Of a stretch of 48,773 bases of DNA, positions 24,718-33,161 are shown piece by piece. How positions within the stretch are numbered: position 1 is the stretch's first letter; every line of letters starts with the position of its first letter. This DNA is from Curtobacterium sp. MCBA15_001 (GTDB lineage: Bacteria; Actinomycetota; Actinomycetes; Actinomycetales; Microbacteriaceae). The notes beneath the pieces are model-generated. The model had not been told where the DNA came from and searched no databases. It was given only the letters and a program-made list of their open reading frames with translations. A program made the translations under genes and the position numbers. The stretch is taken from contig NZ_MJGI01000025.1 in the NCBI RefSeq assembly GCF_001864835.1, forward strand, positions 39,340 through 88,112. The letters are read 5' to 3'.

Positions 24718-25279
24718 CGAGGCGACCCAACTCCGGGTGGGTCGCATCACCAAGGCGCACGGGCTCAAGGGCGGTCTCAAGCTCGAGCTCTACACCGACG
24801 ACCCGGATCGTCGGTTCACGCACGGAGCGGTCTTCACGCTCCAGGTCCCCGAGGACTCTCCCTGGTCGGGCAAGACCCTCGCCATCGACGAGCTCCGCTG
24901 GTACAACGGCCACCCGGTCGCCTTCTTCGAGGGCATCGCGGACCGCTCCGCCGCCGAGACGCTCGCGCGGGCGATCCTCTGGGTCGACCAGGACCCCGAT
25001 GAAGAAACCGGCGAGGAAGACGCCTGGTACGACCACCAGCTGGTCGGCCTCCAGGTCCTCCGTGACGGCGTCGTCGTCGGCACGGTCGCCCGTGTCGACC
25101 ACCTGCCGGCGCAGGACCTGCTCGCCGTGGACACCCCTGACCGTGGCGAGGTGCTCGTGCCGTTCGTCTCGGCCATCGTCCCGTCGGTCGACATCGCCGC
25201 GCGCACCGTCACCGTGACGCCGCCGACGGGGTTGTTCGAGGACCCCGAGGACACCTCCCGACCCGAGACGGTGTCGTAG
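24674..25279 (+). CDS. rimM: Ribosome maturation factor RimM
   Basis: RimM binds S19 and assists maturation of the 30S head. The N-terminal RimM domain begins [23 protein letters not shown], and a C-terminal PRC-barrel carries [23 protein letters not shown]. The start is uncertain. The ATG at 24674 overlaps khpA by 44 bp and adds about 16 residues that do not look conserved. The only later standard codon (GTG at 24737) would cut the first beta strand. A non-standard ATT at 24710 is also in frame. The ATG is reported as the only conventional choice that leaves the domain whole. trmD follows after 5 bp. Confidence 0.9.
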   Translation: MASGCGSTWSTPIPDEATQLRVGRITKAHGLKGGLKLELYTDDPDRRFTHGAVFTLQVPEDSPWSGKTLAIDELRWYNGHPVAFFEGIADRSAAETLARAILWVDQDPDEETGEEDAWYDHQLVGLQVLRDGVVVGTVARVDHLPAQDLLAVDTPDRGEVLVPFVSAIVPSVDIAARTVTVTPPTGLFEDPEDTSRPETVS

Positions 25280-25284
25280 CCGCC

Positions 25285-25971
25285 GTGCGGATCGACATCA
25301 TCACGATCTTCCCGGAGTTCTTCGGGGTGCTCGACGTCTCCCTGCTCGGCAGGGCACGACAGGGCGGGCTGCTCGACCTGCACGTGCACGACCTGCGCTC
25401 GTGGACGACCGACCGGCACCGCACCGTCGACGACACCCCGTACGGCGGTGGCGCCGGCATGGTGATGAAGCCCGAGCCGTGGGCCCAGGCGCTCGAGTCC
25501 GTGCTCCGGCCGGACGGGTTGTCGACGCTCGTCGTCCCGACCCCCGCCGGCACGCCGTTCACGCAGTCGATCGCACGCTCGCTGGCTGCGGACTCCGACC
25601 ACCTCGTCTTCGCCTGCGGGCGGTACGAGGGGATCGACGCCCGCGTGTTCGCCTGGGCCGCGTCCCGGTGCTCCGTGGTCGAGCTCTCGCTCGGCGACTA
25701 CGTGCTGAACGGCGGCGAGGTCGCGGCGATGGCCATGATCGAGGCCGTCGGACGACTCGTGCCCGGCGTCGTCGGCAACCCGGAGTCGCTGGTCGAGGAG
25801 TCCCACGAGGACGGCCTGCTCGAGTACCCCTCGTACACGAAGCCGGCCTCGTGGCGTGACCTCGACGTGCCCGAGGTCCTGCTGAGCGGCCACCACGGTC
25901 GGGTCGCCGCGTGGCGGCACGAACAGCAGGTGGAGCGGACGCGTCGCGTCCGGCCCGACCTGCTGCCGTAG
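25285..25971 (+). CDS. trmD: tRNA (guanine37-N1)-methyltransferase
   Basis: TrmD methylates G37 of tRNAs reading CNN codons, preventing +1 frameshifts. It has the SPOUT trefoil-knot sequences: [14 protein letters not shown] in the N-terminal half and [21 protein letters not shown] with RLVPGVVGN in the knot. The 228 residues match the family size. The GTG start follows rimM by 5 bp. A convergent palindromic terminator lies just downstream. Confidence 0.97.
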   Translation: MRIDIITIFPEFFGVLDVSLLGRARQGGLLDLHVHDLRSWTTDRHRTVDDTPYGGGAGMVMKPEPWAQALESVLRPDGLSTLVVPTPAGTPFTQSIARSLAADSDHLVFACGRYEGIDARVFAWAASRCSVVELSLGDYVLNGGEVAAMAMIEAVGRLVPGVVGNPESLVEESHEDGLLEYPSYTKPASWRDLDVPEVLLSGHHGRVAAWRHEQQVERTRRVRPDLLP

Positions 25972-25982
25972 CCGCACCGTCT

Positions 25983-26030
25983 GACGGACAGGAGGCCCGT
26001 GGCGACACCGCCACGGGCCTCCCGTCCGTC
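25983..26030. terminator. Bidirectional terminator, trmD / map
   Basis: The arms 25983-26004 and 26009-26030 pair with one mismatch around an ACAC loop (core GGAGGCCCGTGGCG / CGCCACGGGCCTCC). The right arm reaches the last base of the map stop codon. It serves trmD (+) and map (-). Confidence 0.78.
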
Positions 26031-26812
26031 TACCGGGCGCGCTGGGCGCGACGCAGGGTCAGGACCTCCGGACCCTGCTCGGTGACCGCCACCGTGTGCT
26101 CGACGTGGGCAGCGCGTGAGCCGTCGACGCTCCTGAGCGTCCAGCCGTCGTCGTCCTGGTACAGCTCGTCGGTGCCGCGCATGAGCCACGGCTCGATCGC
26201 GACGACGAGCCCCGGACGGAGCTTCAGGCCCCGGCCCGGACGGCCGTCGTTCGGGACGTGCGGCTCGCCGTGCATCGTCCGGCCGACGCCGTGCCCGCCG
26301 AACTGCAGGTTGACGTCGTACCCGCCCCGGTGGGCGACGGCACCGATGGCATGCGAGACGTCGCCGAGCTTGTTGCCGGGACGTGCCTCGGCGATCCCGG
26401 CGACGAGGGCCCGTTCGACGGTGTCGATGAGTCGTTGGTCCTCGGGGTCCGGCGTCCCGACCTGCACGGTGACGGCGGAGTCCGCGACCCAGCCGTCCAC
26501 GCTCGCGGCGAAGTCGAGGCTCACCACGTCGCCGTCCCGCAGGACGTACGGGTGCGGCAGGCCGTGCAGCGCGGCGTCGTTCACCGACGTGCACAGGTGC
26601 TTGCCGAACGGCGACCTGCCGAAGGACGGGTGGTAGTCGACGTAGCAGCTCTCGGCGCCCTGGTCGGCGATCATGCGGGCCGCCACCTGGTCGAGGTCGA
26701 GGAGGTCGACGCCGACGTCCACCGTCGTGAGCAGCTCGTCGAGCACGTCGGCGACGAACCGACCCGCGACGCGGAGTCCGTCGAGTTCGGCGGGGGTGCG
26801 GAGTTCGGTCAT
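26030..26812 (-). CDS. map: Type I methionine aminopeptidase
   Basis: MetAP removes the initiator methionine from nascent proteins. The five metal ligands are visible: D100 (SLDFAAS), D111 (VADSAVTV), His in FGGHGVG, Glu in IEPWLM, and Glu in HVEHTVAV. Length is 260 residues, normal for type I. The ATG at 26812 (MTELRTPAELDG) was chosen. The frame stays open upstream to 26986, but that part translates to a low-complexity repeat (RHGTAP-like) produced by 18-bp DNA repeats. The gene is divergent from rplS. Confidence 0.96.
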   Translation of the reverse strand: MTELRTPAELDGLRVAGRFVADVLDELLTTVDVGVDLLDLDQVAARMIADQGAESCYVDYHPSFGRSPFGKHLCTSVNDAALHGLPHPYVLRDGDVVSLDFAASVDGWVADSAVTVQVGTPDPEDQRLIDTVERALVAGIAEARPGNKLGDVSHAIGAVAHRGGYDVNLQFGGHGVGRTMHGEPHVPNDGRPGRGLKLRPGLVVAIEPWLMRGTDELYQDDDGWTLRSVDGSRAAHVEHTVAVTEQGPEVLTLRRAQRAR

Positions 26813-26826
26813 GCGTCCATCCTGCC

Positions 26827-26916
26827 GCGTCTCGCGTCTCGGCCCTCTTCCGTGTCTCGGCGCTGTTCCGTGTTTCGGCGCTGTTCCGTGTCTCGGCTCC
26901 GTTTCGTGTCTCGGCG
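26827..26916. repeat. Five 18-bp tandem repeats between map and rplS
   Basis: Five contiguous 18-bp units (26827-26844, 26845-26862, 26863-26880, 26881-26898, 26899-26916) share the core TTCCGTGTCTCGGCG with a few substitutions. They end about 20 bp before the probable rplS promoter and lie upstream of map on the other strand. They are out of phase with any known binding-site class I recognise. Confidence 0.85.
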
Positions 26917-27051
26917 CTTCTGTGGCAAGATGGATCGCTGTGCCCTGGCTGGACTCTGCCACGGGGGAGTCGCCGACACCGGGCACATCACCACTTCGTT
27001 TCCGAATTCGATCCGCGGCGACCCGTGCGCGTCCGCAGAGAGTGACCCATC
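26917..27051 (+). promoter_or_regulatory. rplS promoter and leader
   Basis: TGGCAAGAT (26923-26931) resembles an extended -10 box and matches the element before rpsP. The leader of about 110 nt contains a small stem GACTC (26952-26956) / GAGTC (26967-26971). No assigned L19 leader motif could be recognised. GAGAGTG lies just before the ATG. Confidence 0.4.
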
Positions 27052-27408
27052 ATGAGCCAGCTCCTCGACAACGTCGACGCAGCATCGCTGCGGACCGACG
27101 TCCCAGACTTCCGCGCGGGTGACACCGTCAAGGTCCACGTGAACATCATCGAAGGCACGCGCTCGCGTATCCAGGTCTTCCAGGGTGTCGTCATCGGCCG
27201 TCAGGGCCACGGGCTCGGCGAGACCTTCAAGGTCCGCAAGGTCAGCTTCCAGGTCGGTGTCGAGCGCTGGTTCCCGGTGCACTCGCCGATCATCGACCAC
27301 ATCGAGGTCGTCACCCGCGGTGACGTCCGTCGCGCGAAGCTGTACTACCTCCGCGAACTCCGCGGCAAGGCAGCCCGTCGCAAGATCAAGGAGAAGCGCG
27401 ACAACTGA
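27052..27408 (+). CDS. rplS: 50S ribosomal protein L19
   Basis: L19 sits at the 30S-50S interface. The 118-residue protein contains the family sequence [22 protein letters not shown], then FQGVVI and the ending [20 protein letters not shown] segment ([16 protein letters not shown]). The start ATG follows GAGAGTG. lepB follows after 115 bp, the usual actinobacterial order. Confidence 0.97.
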   Translation: MSQLLDNVDAASLRTDVPDFRAGDTVKVHVNIIEGTRSRIQVFQGVVIGRQGHGLGETFKVRKVSFQVGVERWFPVHSPIIDHIEVVTRGDVRRAKLYYLRELRGKAARRKIKEKRDN

Positions 27409-27523
27409 TCGCCTTCACAGTGAGGCCCGCCAGTCGGGTCCTGCTGCAGCCCCTCGTCGATGTACGGTTGTGCATCGGGCGGGGGGCTTCCCTGTTGCCT
27501 GTGTTTCCTGACTCGAGGGTGGA

Positions 27524-28270
27524 ATGACCGACACGACCGAGAACGACGGGCGTCGGCCGCGTTCCACCAAGCAGCGGAACGGCGTGCTGACGTTCCTGCG
27601 CGACCTGCTCATCATCTTCATCGCGGCGCTGCTGGTGTCGTTCCTGGTGAAGACGTTCCTGATCCGCTCGTTCTACATCCCTTCGGCGTCGATGGAGAAC
27701 ACGCTGCAGATCAACGACCGGGTCATCGTCAACGAACTCGTTCCCGACACCGTGTCGCTCAAGCACGGCGACGTCGTCGTGTTCAAGGACCCGGGCGGAT
27801 GGCTCAGCGGCTCCGAGGTCCCGAGCGTCACGCCGACCACGCAGCCCGCCAAGGCCATCGACTGGCTGCTCACCCAGGTCGGGCTCGGCACGGGCGACAG
27901 TGACGACCACCTCATCAAGCGCGTGATCGGTCTGCCGGGCGACAAGGTCGCCTGCTGCAACGACCTCGGCCAGATGACCGTGAACGGCGTCCCGCTCAAG
28001 GAGCCGTACCTGAAGTTGCCGACCGGGGAGACCCGGGCCTCCGGCACCGACTTCTCCGTGACCGTGCCGAAGGGCACCATCTGGGTGATGGGCGACAACC
28101 GCTACGACTCCAAGGACTCCCGGTACAACGGCGACACGCCGTCCAAGGGCTTCGTGCCGCTGTCGGACGTCACCGGACGGGCCTTCGTGATCTCGTGGCC
28201 GACCAGCCGGTGGACCTGGCTCAACGACTACCCGGACGTCTTCGCCGGCGTGGAGGAGCGGAGCGAGTGA
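27524..28270 (+). CDS. lepB: Signal peptidase I
   Basis: LepB cleaves signal peptides of exported proteins at the outer face of the membrane. The 248-residue protein has one N-terminal transmembrane helix (about residues 24-45), the catalytic Ser56 in YIPSASM and the general-base Lys132 in LIKRVIGLPGD. The substrate-binding strand and the late GDNRYDSKDSR box are present. The basic cytoplasmic N-terminus is about 23 residues. Its TGA stop overlaps the GTG start of rnhB by four bases (GTGA). Confidence 0.97.
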   Translation: MTDTTENDGRRPRSTKQRNGVLTFLRDLLIIFIAALLVSFLVKTFLIRSFYIPSASMENTLQINDRVIVNELVPDTVSLKHGDVVVFKDPGGWLSGSEVPSVTPTTQPAKAIDWLLTQVGLGTGDSDDHLIKRVIGLPGDKVACCNDLGQMTVNGVPLKEPYLKLPTGETRASGTDFSVTVPKGTIWVMGDNRYDSKDSRYNGDTPSKGFVPLSDVTGRAFVISWPTSRWTWLNDYPDVFAGVEERSE

Positions 28271-29004
28271 GCCCCGTCCGTCCGTCGCTCCGGGTCGAGA
28301 AGTCCCACTTCGCGGCCGGACGACTGACCGTCATCGGAGTCGACGAGGTCGGCCGCGGTGCGATCGCGGGCCCCGTCGCCGTGGGGGCTTCCGCGGTCAC
28401 CATCGACGTCCGTCGGGTGCCGCAGGGGCTGGCGGACTCGAAGCTCCTCTCCGCCGCACGCCGCACCGAGCTGGTCCCCGTCGTGACCCGGTGGGCCCGG
28501 ACCGCCGTGGGCATGGCGCCCGCGTCCTACGTCGACGAGCAGGGCATCGTTCCGGCGCTCGGCCTGGCGGGAGCGCGGGCGTTGGCGTCGTTGGGGGAGG
28601 CAGGGGTGTCCTTCGCGGGGGCCGTCGTGATCCTGGACGGGTCGTTCGACTGGCTCTCGCGGGCGATGCCGCCGTCGCTGCTGGCGGGCGGCGCGCCGGC
28701 TGTCGGTGCGGACGCGCCGCTGGAGGTGGTCGTGCGGGTCAAGGCCGATCGTGACTGCGCCTCCGTGGCCGCAGCGTCCGTCGTGGCGAAGGTCGAGCGC
28801 GACGCACTGATGGTCGCTGCCCACGACGAGGCGCCGCACTACGCCTGGGCGTCCAACAAGGGCTACGGATCGAGGGCCCACTACGCCGCGATCCGCGAGG
28901 TCGGGGCCCACGCGCTGCACCGGACGAGCTGGTTGCACGCCGCAGCTGCACCGACGACCGTCGAGCTGGACGGCTTCGCCGACCTGGAGCAGGTCACCGG
29001 CTGA
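28267..29004 (+). CDS. rnhB: Ribonuclease HII
   Basis: RNase HII removes ribonucleotides from DNA and RNA from RNA:DNA hybrids. The catalytic acids appear as D26-E27 in GVDEVGRG, Asp in VILDGSFDW, and Asp in KADRDCASVAAASVVAKV. The GTG at 28267 overlaps the lepB stop and gives a 245-residue protein; a longer frame reading back into lepB is not supported. Confidence 0.95.
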   Translation: MSPVRPSLRVEKSHFAAGRLTVIGVDEVGRGAIAGPVAVGASAVTIDVRRVPQGLADSKLLSAARRTELVPVVTRWARTAVGMAPASYVDEQGIVPALGLAGARALASLGEAGVSFAGAVVILDGSFDWLSRAMPPSLLAGGAPAVGADAPLEVVVRVKADRDCASVAAASVVAKVERDALMVAAHDEAPHYAWASNKGYGSRAHYAAIREVGAHALHRTSWLHAAAAPTTVELDGFADLEQVTG

Positions 29005-29084
29005 CCTCGGGCAGCTCGGTCTCGCTTCCGGAGTCGCGCCGGGGTGGCCCGCGGCCCCTCGCTGCGCCGTAGACTGTGGGCGCA

Positions 29085-29408
29085 ATGGATGACGACGAAT
29101 TCGACGACTACGACCGCGAGGTCGAGCTCGCCCTCTACCGTGAGTACCGCGACGTCGTGGGGCAGTTCCGCTACGTGGTCGAGACCGAGCGGCGCTTCTA
29201 CCTCGCGAACGAGGTCGAACTCGCACGCCGTGACACCGAACACGACTTCTACTTCGAACTCACGATGAACGACGTGTGGGTGTGGGACGTCTACCGTTCC
29301 GACCGCTTCGTGAAGTCCGTGCGTGTGCTCACGTTCAAGGACGTGAATGTCGAGGAACTCACCACGCGCGAACTCGAACTGCCGAAGGAACTCGCTCTCG
29401 ACGAGTGA
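29085..29408 (+). CDS. DUF2469 family protein
   Basis: This 107-residue acidic protein of unknown function belongs to DUF2469, which is found next to rnhB and yraN across actinobacteria. Characteristic sequences are YDREVELALYREYRDVVGQF, LANEVEL and NDVWVWDVYR. The ATG at 29085 (MDDDEFDDYD) was preferred over a GTG three codons upstream. A probable -10 TAGACT lies at 29070-29075. No catalytic residues are evident. Confidence 0.9.
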   Translation: MDDDEFDDYDREVELALYREYRDVVGQFRYVVETERRFYLANEVELARRDTEHDFYFELTMNDVWVWDVYRSDRFVKSVRVLTFKDVNVEELTTRELELPKELALDE

Positions 29409-29502
29409 TCGTCATTTGTCCTCCTGCGTGGGTTCCGGGCATTTCCGGGAAATGCACGATACGCTGTCGGTGATTTCACGTCCCCCACGCAAGGAGTTCC
29501 CA

Positions 29503-29853
29503 ATGGCACAGAAGGTCACCGTGCAGCTCGTCGACGACCTCGACGACTCGCCGATCACCCCCGGCGACGGACGGACCGTCGAGTTCGCATTCGACGGATC
29601 CGCCTACGAGATCGACCTGTCGAACGACAACGTCGACAAGTTCCGTGAAGCGATCTCCGACTACGTCGCCGCTGCGCGCAAGGTCAGCGGTCGTCGTACC
29701 AGCACCACGGGTGCCCCGAAGGCCGCGCCCAAGCGCGGCAACTCCGAAGAGCTCGCGAAGGTCCGGGAATGGGCCAAGGAGAACGGGTACGAGGTCTCGA
29801 CCCGTGGCCGTATCTCCACGCAGGTGCAGGAAGCGTACGCCGCCGCGCACTGA
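29503..29853 (+). CDS. lsr2: Lsr2 family nucleoid-associated protein
   Basis: Lsr2 is the actinobacterial H-NS-like protein that bridges DNA and silences AT-rich or foreign genes. The 116-residue protein has the N-terminal dimerisation region (VTVQLVDDLDDSP...TVEFAFDGSAYEIDLS) and a C-terminal DNA-binding domain with the AT-hook-like R101-G-R103 in STRGRISTQV. A flexible Lys/Arg/Thr/Ala linker separates them. The ATG follows AAGGAG. A T-rich hairpin terminator follows, so it is probably monocistronic. Its place between DUF2469 and yraN looks like an insertion in an otherwise conserved order. Confidence 0.95.
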   Translation: MAQKVTVQLVDDLDDSPITPGDGRTVEFAFDGSAYEIDLSNDNVDKFREAISDYVAAARKVSGRRTSTTGAPKAAPKRGNSEELAKVREWAKENGYEVSTRGRISTQVQEAYAAAH

Positions 29854-29866
29854 TCGCATTCCGTCC

Positions 29867-29900
29867 GAACCCGGTCGACCGCTCTGGTCGGCCGGGTTTC
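29867..29900 (+). terminator. Intrinsic terminator after lsr2
   Basis: The arms GAACCCGGTCGACC (29867-29880) and GGTCGGCCGGGTTTC (29886-29900) form a near-perfect stem around GCTCT and are followed by a T-rich stretch (GTCGTTCTTGTC). This is the most conventional Rho-independent terminator in the window. Confidence 0.72.
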
Positions 29901-30017
29901 GTCGTTCTTGTCGAATCCTGTCCCGCAATTCCTCCACAGGTCGCATGATCTCGCTGGGTTGTCCACAGATGGCGCTGTGCCGTCGTGCGTGTCGAGGGCC
30001 GTGACCAGGCTCGGGGG

Positions 30018-30371
30018 ATGGGAAGAGCAGAGATCGGTCAACGGGGCGAGGACATCGCCACAGCGTGGTTGGAACGACACGGTTTCACGGTCATCGACCG
30101 CAACTGGCGGTGTGCTCGTGGCGAGGTCGACATCGTTGCGCGGACTGCCGAAGCGATCGTCTTCGTCGAGGTCAAGACGCGCACCGGCACCTCGGCCGGA
30201 CATCCGCTCGAGGCGATCACCCGGTCGAAGCTCCGACGACTGCGACACCTCGTGCCGGCGTGGTTCACGGCGCACCCGGAACACGGAGCGGCGCTGATCC
30301 GGATCGACGCGGTCGCCGTCCACCTGGTCGGGTCCCGCACCGTCGTCGAGCACGTGGCGGCGGTCGCATGA
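30018..30371 (+). CDS. UPF0102 family protein YraN
   Basis: YraN/UPF0102 proteins resemble Holliday-junction-resolvase-type nucleases. The 117 residues show G-x-x-GED-A near the start (IGQRGEDIATAWL), then the nuclease core GEVDIVAR and IVFVEVKTRTGT, giving the D-(x)n-E-x-K pattern. The ATG at 30018 was preferred over an upstream in-frame start because MGRAEIGQRGED is the family N-terminus. Its stop overlaps the comM ATG by four bases. Confidence 0.9.
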   Translation: MGRAEIGQRGEDIATAWLERHGFTVIDRNWRCARGEVDIVARTAEAIVFVEVKTRTGTSAGHPLEAITRSKLRRLRHLVPAWFTAHPEHGAALIRIDAVAVHLVGSRTVVEHVAAVA

Positions 30372-31900
30372 GCGACATCGGCCGGTCCGCTGCCGTCGCG
30401 TTGCTCGGGGTGCGCGGCCGCATGGTCGAGGTCGAGGCGCACCTGACGTCGCAGCTCCCCGGTTTCAGCATCATCGGGCTGCCGGACACGTCGCTCGGTG
30501 AGGCCCGGGAACGCGTGCGGTCAGCCGCAGCGAACGCCGGCTGTCCGCTGCCGACGCGGCGCATCACGGTGAACCTGACTCCGGCGGCGATCCCGAAACG
30601 CGGCTCGGGCTTCGACCTGGCGATCGCGATGGCCGTGCTCGCGGCGGCGGGGACCGCTCCGGAGTGCACCGGGCGGGTCGTGTACGTCGGGGAACTCGGC
30701 CTGGACGGGCGTGTCCGGCCGATCCCCGGGGTGATCCCGATGGTGGTCGCGGCGCGGGACGCCGGGGCCGACCGCGTCGTGGTGCCGGTCGCCAACCTCG
30801 ACGAGGCCCGCGTCGTCCCGGGGGTCCAGGTGAACGGGATCGACTCCCTCCGGAACGCCGCCATCGACGCGGGCGCGCTGTTGCCCGCCGTGGACGTCGA
30901 GCCGGTGCGGAGTCCACCGGTCGACGTCCCGGATGCACCGAGCGCCGAGCTCGGCGACGTCGTCGGCAACGAGATCGGCGTCCGCGCGCTGCTGACCGCC
31001 GCCGCCGGGGGCCACCACGTGCTGCTGCTCGGGCCCCCGGGCGCGGGCAAGACCATGCTCGCCGAGCGGTTGCCCGGCATCCTGCCGGACCTGGACGCCG
31101 AAGCGGCGCTCGAGGTCGCGGCGGTGCGCTCCGTCGCCGGCCTCGGCGCACGGTCGTGGACGACGCGTCCACCGTGGGAGGCGCCCCACCACTCGGCCTC
31201 GGCGATCGCCTTGATCGGTGGTGGTTCGGGGACCATCCGGCCCGGCGCGGTCTCGCGCGCCACGCGCGGGGTGCTCTTCCTGGACGAGGCCCCGGAGTTC
31301 CCACGGGCCGTGCTCGACGCCCTCCGACAGCCGCTCGAGTCCGGGCGGATCACGGTGCACCGGGCAGCCGGCGCCGCCGAGTTCCCGGCGCGCAGCCAGG
31401 TGGTGCTCGCCGCCAATCCGTGTCCCTGCGGTCATGCCGGAAGTCGGCCCGAGATCGGCGGTCCGGCGTGCGAGTGCAGCCCGGCGACCGTTCGTCGGTA
31501 CCTCGGGCGGATGTCCGGACCGCTGCTCGACCGGATCGACATCCGCGTGCACGTGCCACGAGTCACGGCGGCAGTGCTGCGGAGCGCGGTGGGGCCGACG
31601 CCGACGAGTGCCGAAGCGCGGGGCGTCGTCGGGGCCGCGCGGTCCCGCATGGCCCTCCGGCTCGCGGGCTCGGGCTGGACCCGCAACGCCGAGGTGCCGG
31701 GTGCGTGGCTCCGCGGTCCCGGGCGTGCCGAGCCCGGGGCGACGGCGGTCCTCGACCGGGCGCTCGAGCTCGGGACGCTGACGATGCGCGGGTGGGACCG
31801 GGTGATGCGCCTGGCATGGACGCTCGCCGACCTCGACGCTGCCGAACGCCCGGACGCTGTCCACGTGGCCGCAGCGCTGGCGCTCCGGAGCGGACTGTGA
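30368..31900 (+). CDS. comM: YifB/ComM family Mg-chelatase-like AAA+ ATPase
   Basis: ComM is a hexameric helicase that promotes branch migration during integration of transforming DNA. The 510-residue protein has the N-terminal S5-like/LON-type domain (VNLTPAAIPKRGSGFDLAIA), Walker A LLGPPGAGKTM near residue 220, Walker B LFLDEAPEF, the Cys cluster NPCPCGH...CECS, and a C-terminal Mg-chelatase domain. ATGA overlap with yraN and GTGA overlap with dprA indicate a coupled operon for DNA uptake and recombination. Confidence 0.95.
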   Translation: MSDIGRSAAVALLGVRGRMVEVEAHLTSQLPGFSIIGLPDTSLGEARERVRSAAANAGCPLPTRRITVNLTPAAIPKRGSGFDLAIAMAVLAAAGTAPECTGRVVYVGELGLDGRVRPIPGVIPMVVAARDAGADRVVVPVANLDEARVVPGVQVNGIDSLRNAAIDAGALLPAVDVEPVRSPPVDVPDAPSAELGDVVGNEIGVRALLTAAAGGHHVLLLGPPGAGKTMLAERLPGILPDLDAEAALEVAAVRSVAGLGARSWTTRPPWEAPHHSASAIALIGGGSGTIRPGAVSRATRGVLFLDEAPEFPRAVLDALRQPLESGRITVHRAAGAAEFPARSQVVLAANPCPCGHAGSRPEIGGPACECSPATVRRYLGRMSGPLLDRIDIRVHVPRVTAAVLRSAVGPTPTSAEARGVVGAARSRMALRLAGSGWTRNAEVPGAWLRGPGRAEPGATAVLDRALELGTLTMRGWDRVMRLAWTLADLDAAERPDAVHVAAALALRSGL

Positions 31901-33129
31901 CCGGGCTCCCGGACGAGGCCCTCGCGCGCGTGGCCTGGAGCGCCCTGGTCGAACCCGGGGACGCCGTGGCCGGGTCGCTCGTGCAGATGCTCGGCGCCGA
32001 ACGGTCCTTCGCGTTCGTCACCGATCCGTACATCGCCGACGGCGCTGCCCTGATCGCCGCCTGCCATGCGGTCGGCACCCTGGCGGACGGCGAACAGGAC
32101 GCCTTCGGCACCGCGATCCGGACAGCGCTGGAGCGGTGGCGACCTCGGATGGGGCGCCGGACCGCTGCACAGGTGGTCGAGGCCGCGGCCGTCGTCGGTG
32201 GGTCGCTCGTCGTGCCCGGGGACCCCGCATGGCCGAAGGGCGTCGACGACCTCGGTGTCCATGCGCCCCTCGTGCTCTGGCGTCGCGGGCACGGACGTGC
32301 CGATGACACACCGGTGTTCGCGCGGCCGTGCCTGTCCGTCGTCGGGGCGCGCTCCAACACCCTCGACGGGGCCGAGGCCTGCGCCGAGATCACGTCGGCC
32401 GCTGCGGACGCGGGCTGCACGACGGTGAGCGGTGGGGCGTACGGCATCGACGCGGTCGCGCACCGTGTGGCGATCGCTGCCGGCGCACCCACCGTCGCGG
32501 TCCTCGCCGGCGGGATCGACCAGCTGTACCCGGCCGGCCATGTCGACCTGCTCGGCAACGTCGGCCGACAGGGCATGCTGCTCGCCGAGTCACCGCCCGG
32601 CACACCACCCACCCGGTGGCGGTTCCTCGCCCGGAACCGGCTGATCGCGGCGATCGGGAACGCGGTCGTCGTGGTCGAGGCCGGTGCTCGGTCCGGAGCG
32701 CTCAACACCGCGCACCACGCGGCGCAGCTCGGCCGTCCGGTGTTCGCGGTGCCGGGGCGGTTCACCTCGCCGGCGTCGGTGGGATGTCATCGTCTGGTCG
32801 CTGAGGGCATCGCCGAGTTGGCCGTCACACCGCGCGACCCGATCCGAGCCGCGGTCGCCGGGCGCACCGGTCTGCTCCCGGACGAGCCCGCGCTGCTGAC
32901 CTCGGCGGTCGAGGACCCCGACGTGCTCCGGGTCGTCGACGCGCTCGGTCGTCGGGCCGTTCCGGTCGCCGAGGTGGCCGAGCGCTCCGGCCTCGCGATC
33001 GGCGCCGCGACCGATGCACTCGCCCTCGCCGAGTTGCAGGGTCTGGTGCACCGTCAGTCCGACGGGTGGAGCCGTCGTGCATCACCCGGGCGTCGCGGGT
33101 CGGGGGCAGGGACGGCACGCCGTGGGTGA
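31897..33129 (+). CDS. dprA: DNA-processing protein DprA
   Basis: DprA binds incoming single-stranded DNA and loads RecA during transformation. The 410 residues contain the Rossmann-like core: [61 protein letters not shown], and [16 protein letters not shown]-terminal winged-helix region follows and the tail is Arg/Gly-rich. The GTG start overlaps the comM stop (GTGA). Presence of dprA and comM does not by itself show natural competence, because uptake genes are not in the window. Confidence 0.95.
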   Translation: MTGLPDEALARVAWSALVEPGDAVAGSLVQMLGAERSFAFVTDPYIADGAALIAACHAVGTLADGEQDAFGTAIRTALERWRPRMGRRTAAQVVEAAAVVGGSLVVPGDPAWPKGVDDLGVHAPLVLWRRGHGRADDTPVFARPCLSVVGARSNTLDGAEACAEITSAAADAGCTTVSGGAYGIDAVAHRVAIAAGAPTVAVLAGGIDQLYPAGHVDLLGNVGRQGMLLAESPPGTPPTRWRFLARNRLIAAIGNAVVVVEAGARSGALNTAHHAAQLGRPVFAVPGRFTSPASVGCHRLVAEGIAELAVTPRDPIRAAVAGRTGLLPDEPALLTSAVEDPDVLRVVDALGRRAVPVAEVAERSGLAIGAATDALALAELQGLVHRQSDGWSRRASPGRRGSGAGTARRG

Positions 33130-33161
33130 GGTGCGCGTGCTGGACGCCTACGCTGAGCGGC

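Noticed and set aside
26813..26986. N-terminal extension of methionine aminopeptidase
   Set aside because: The extension is low-complexity sequence from 18-bp DNA repeats, and type I MetAP normally starts close to the TPAEL segment at 26812.
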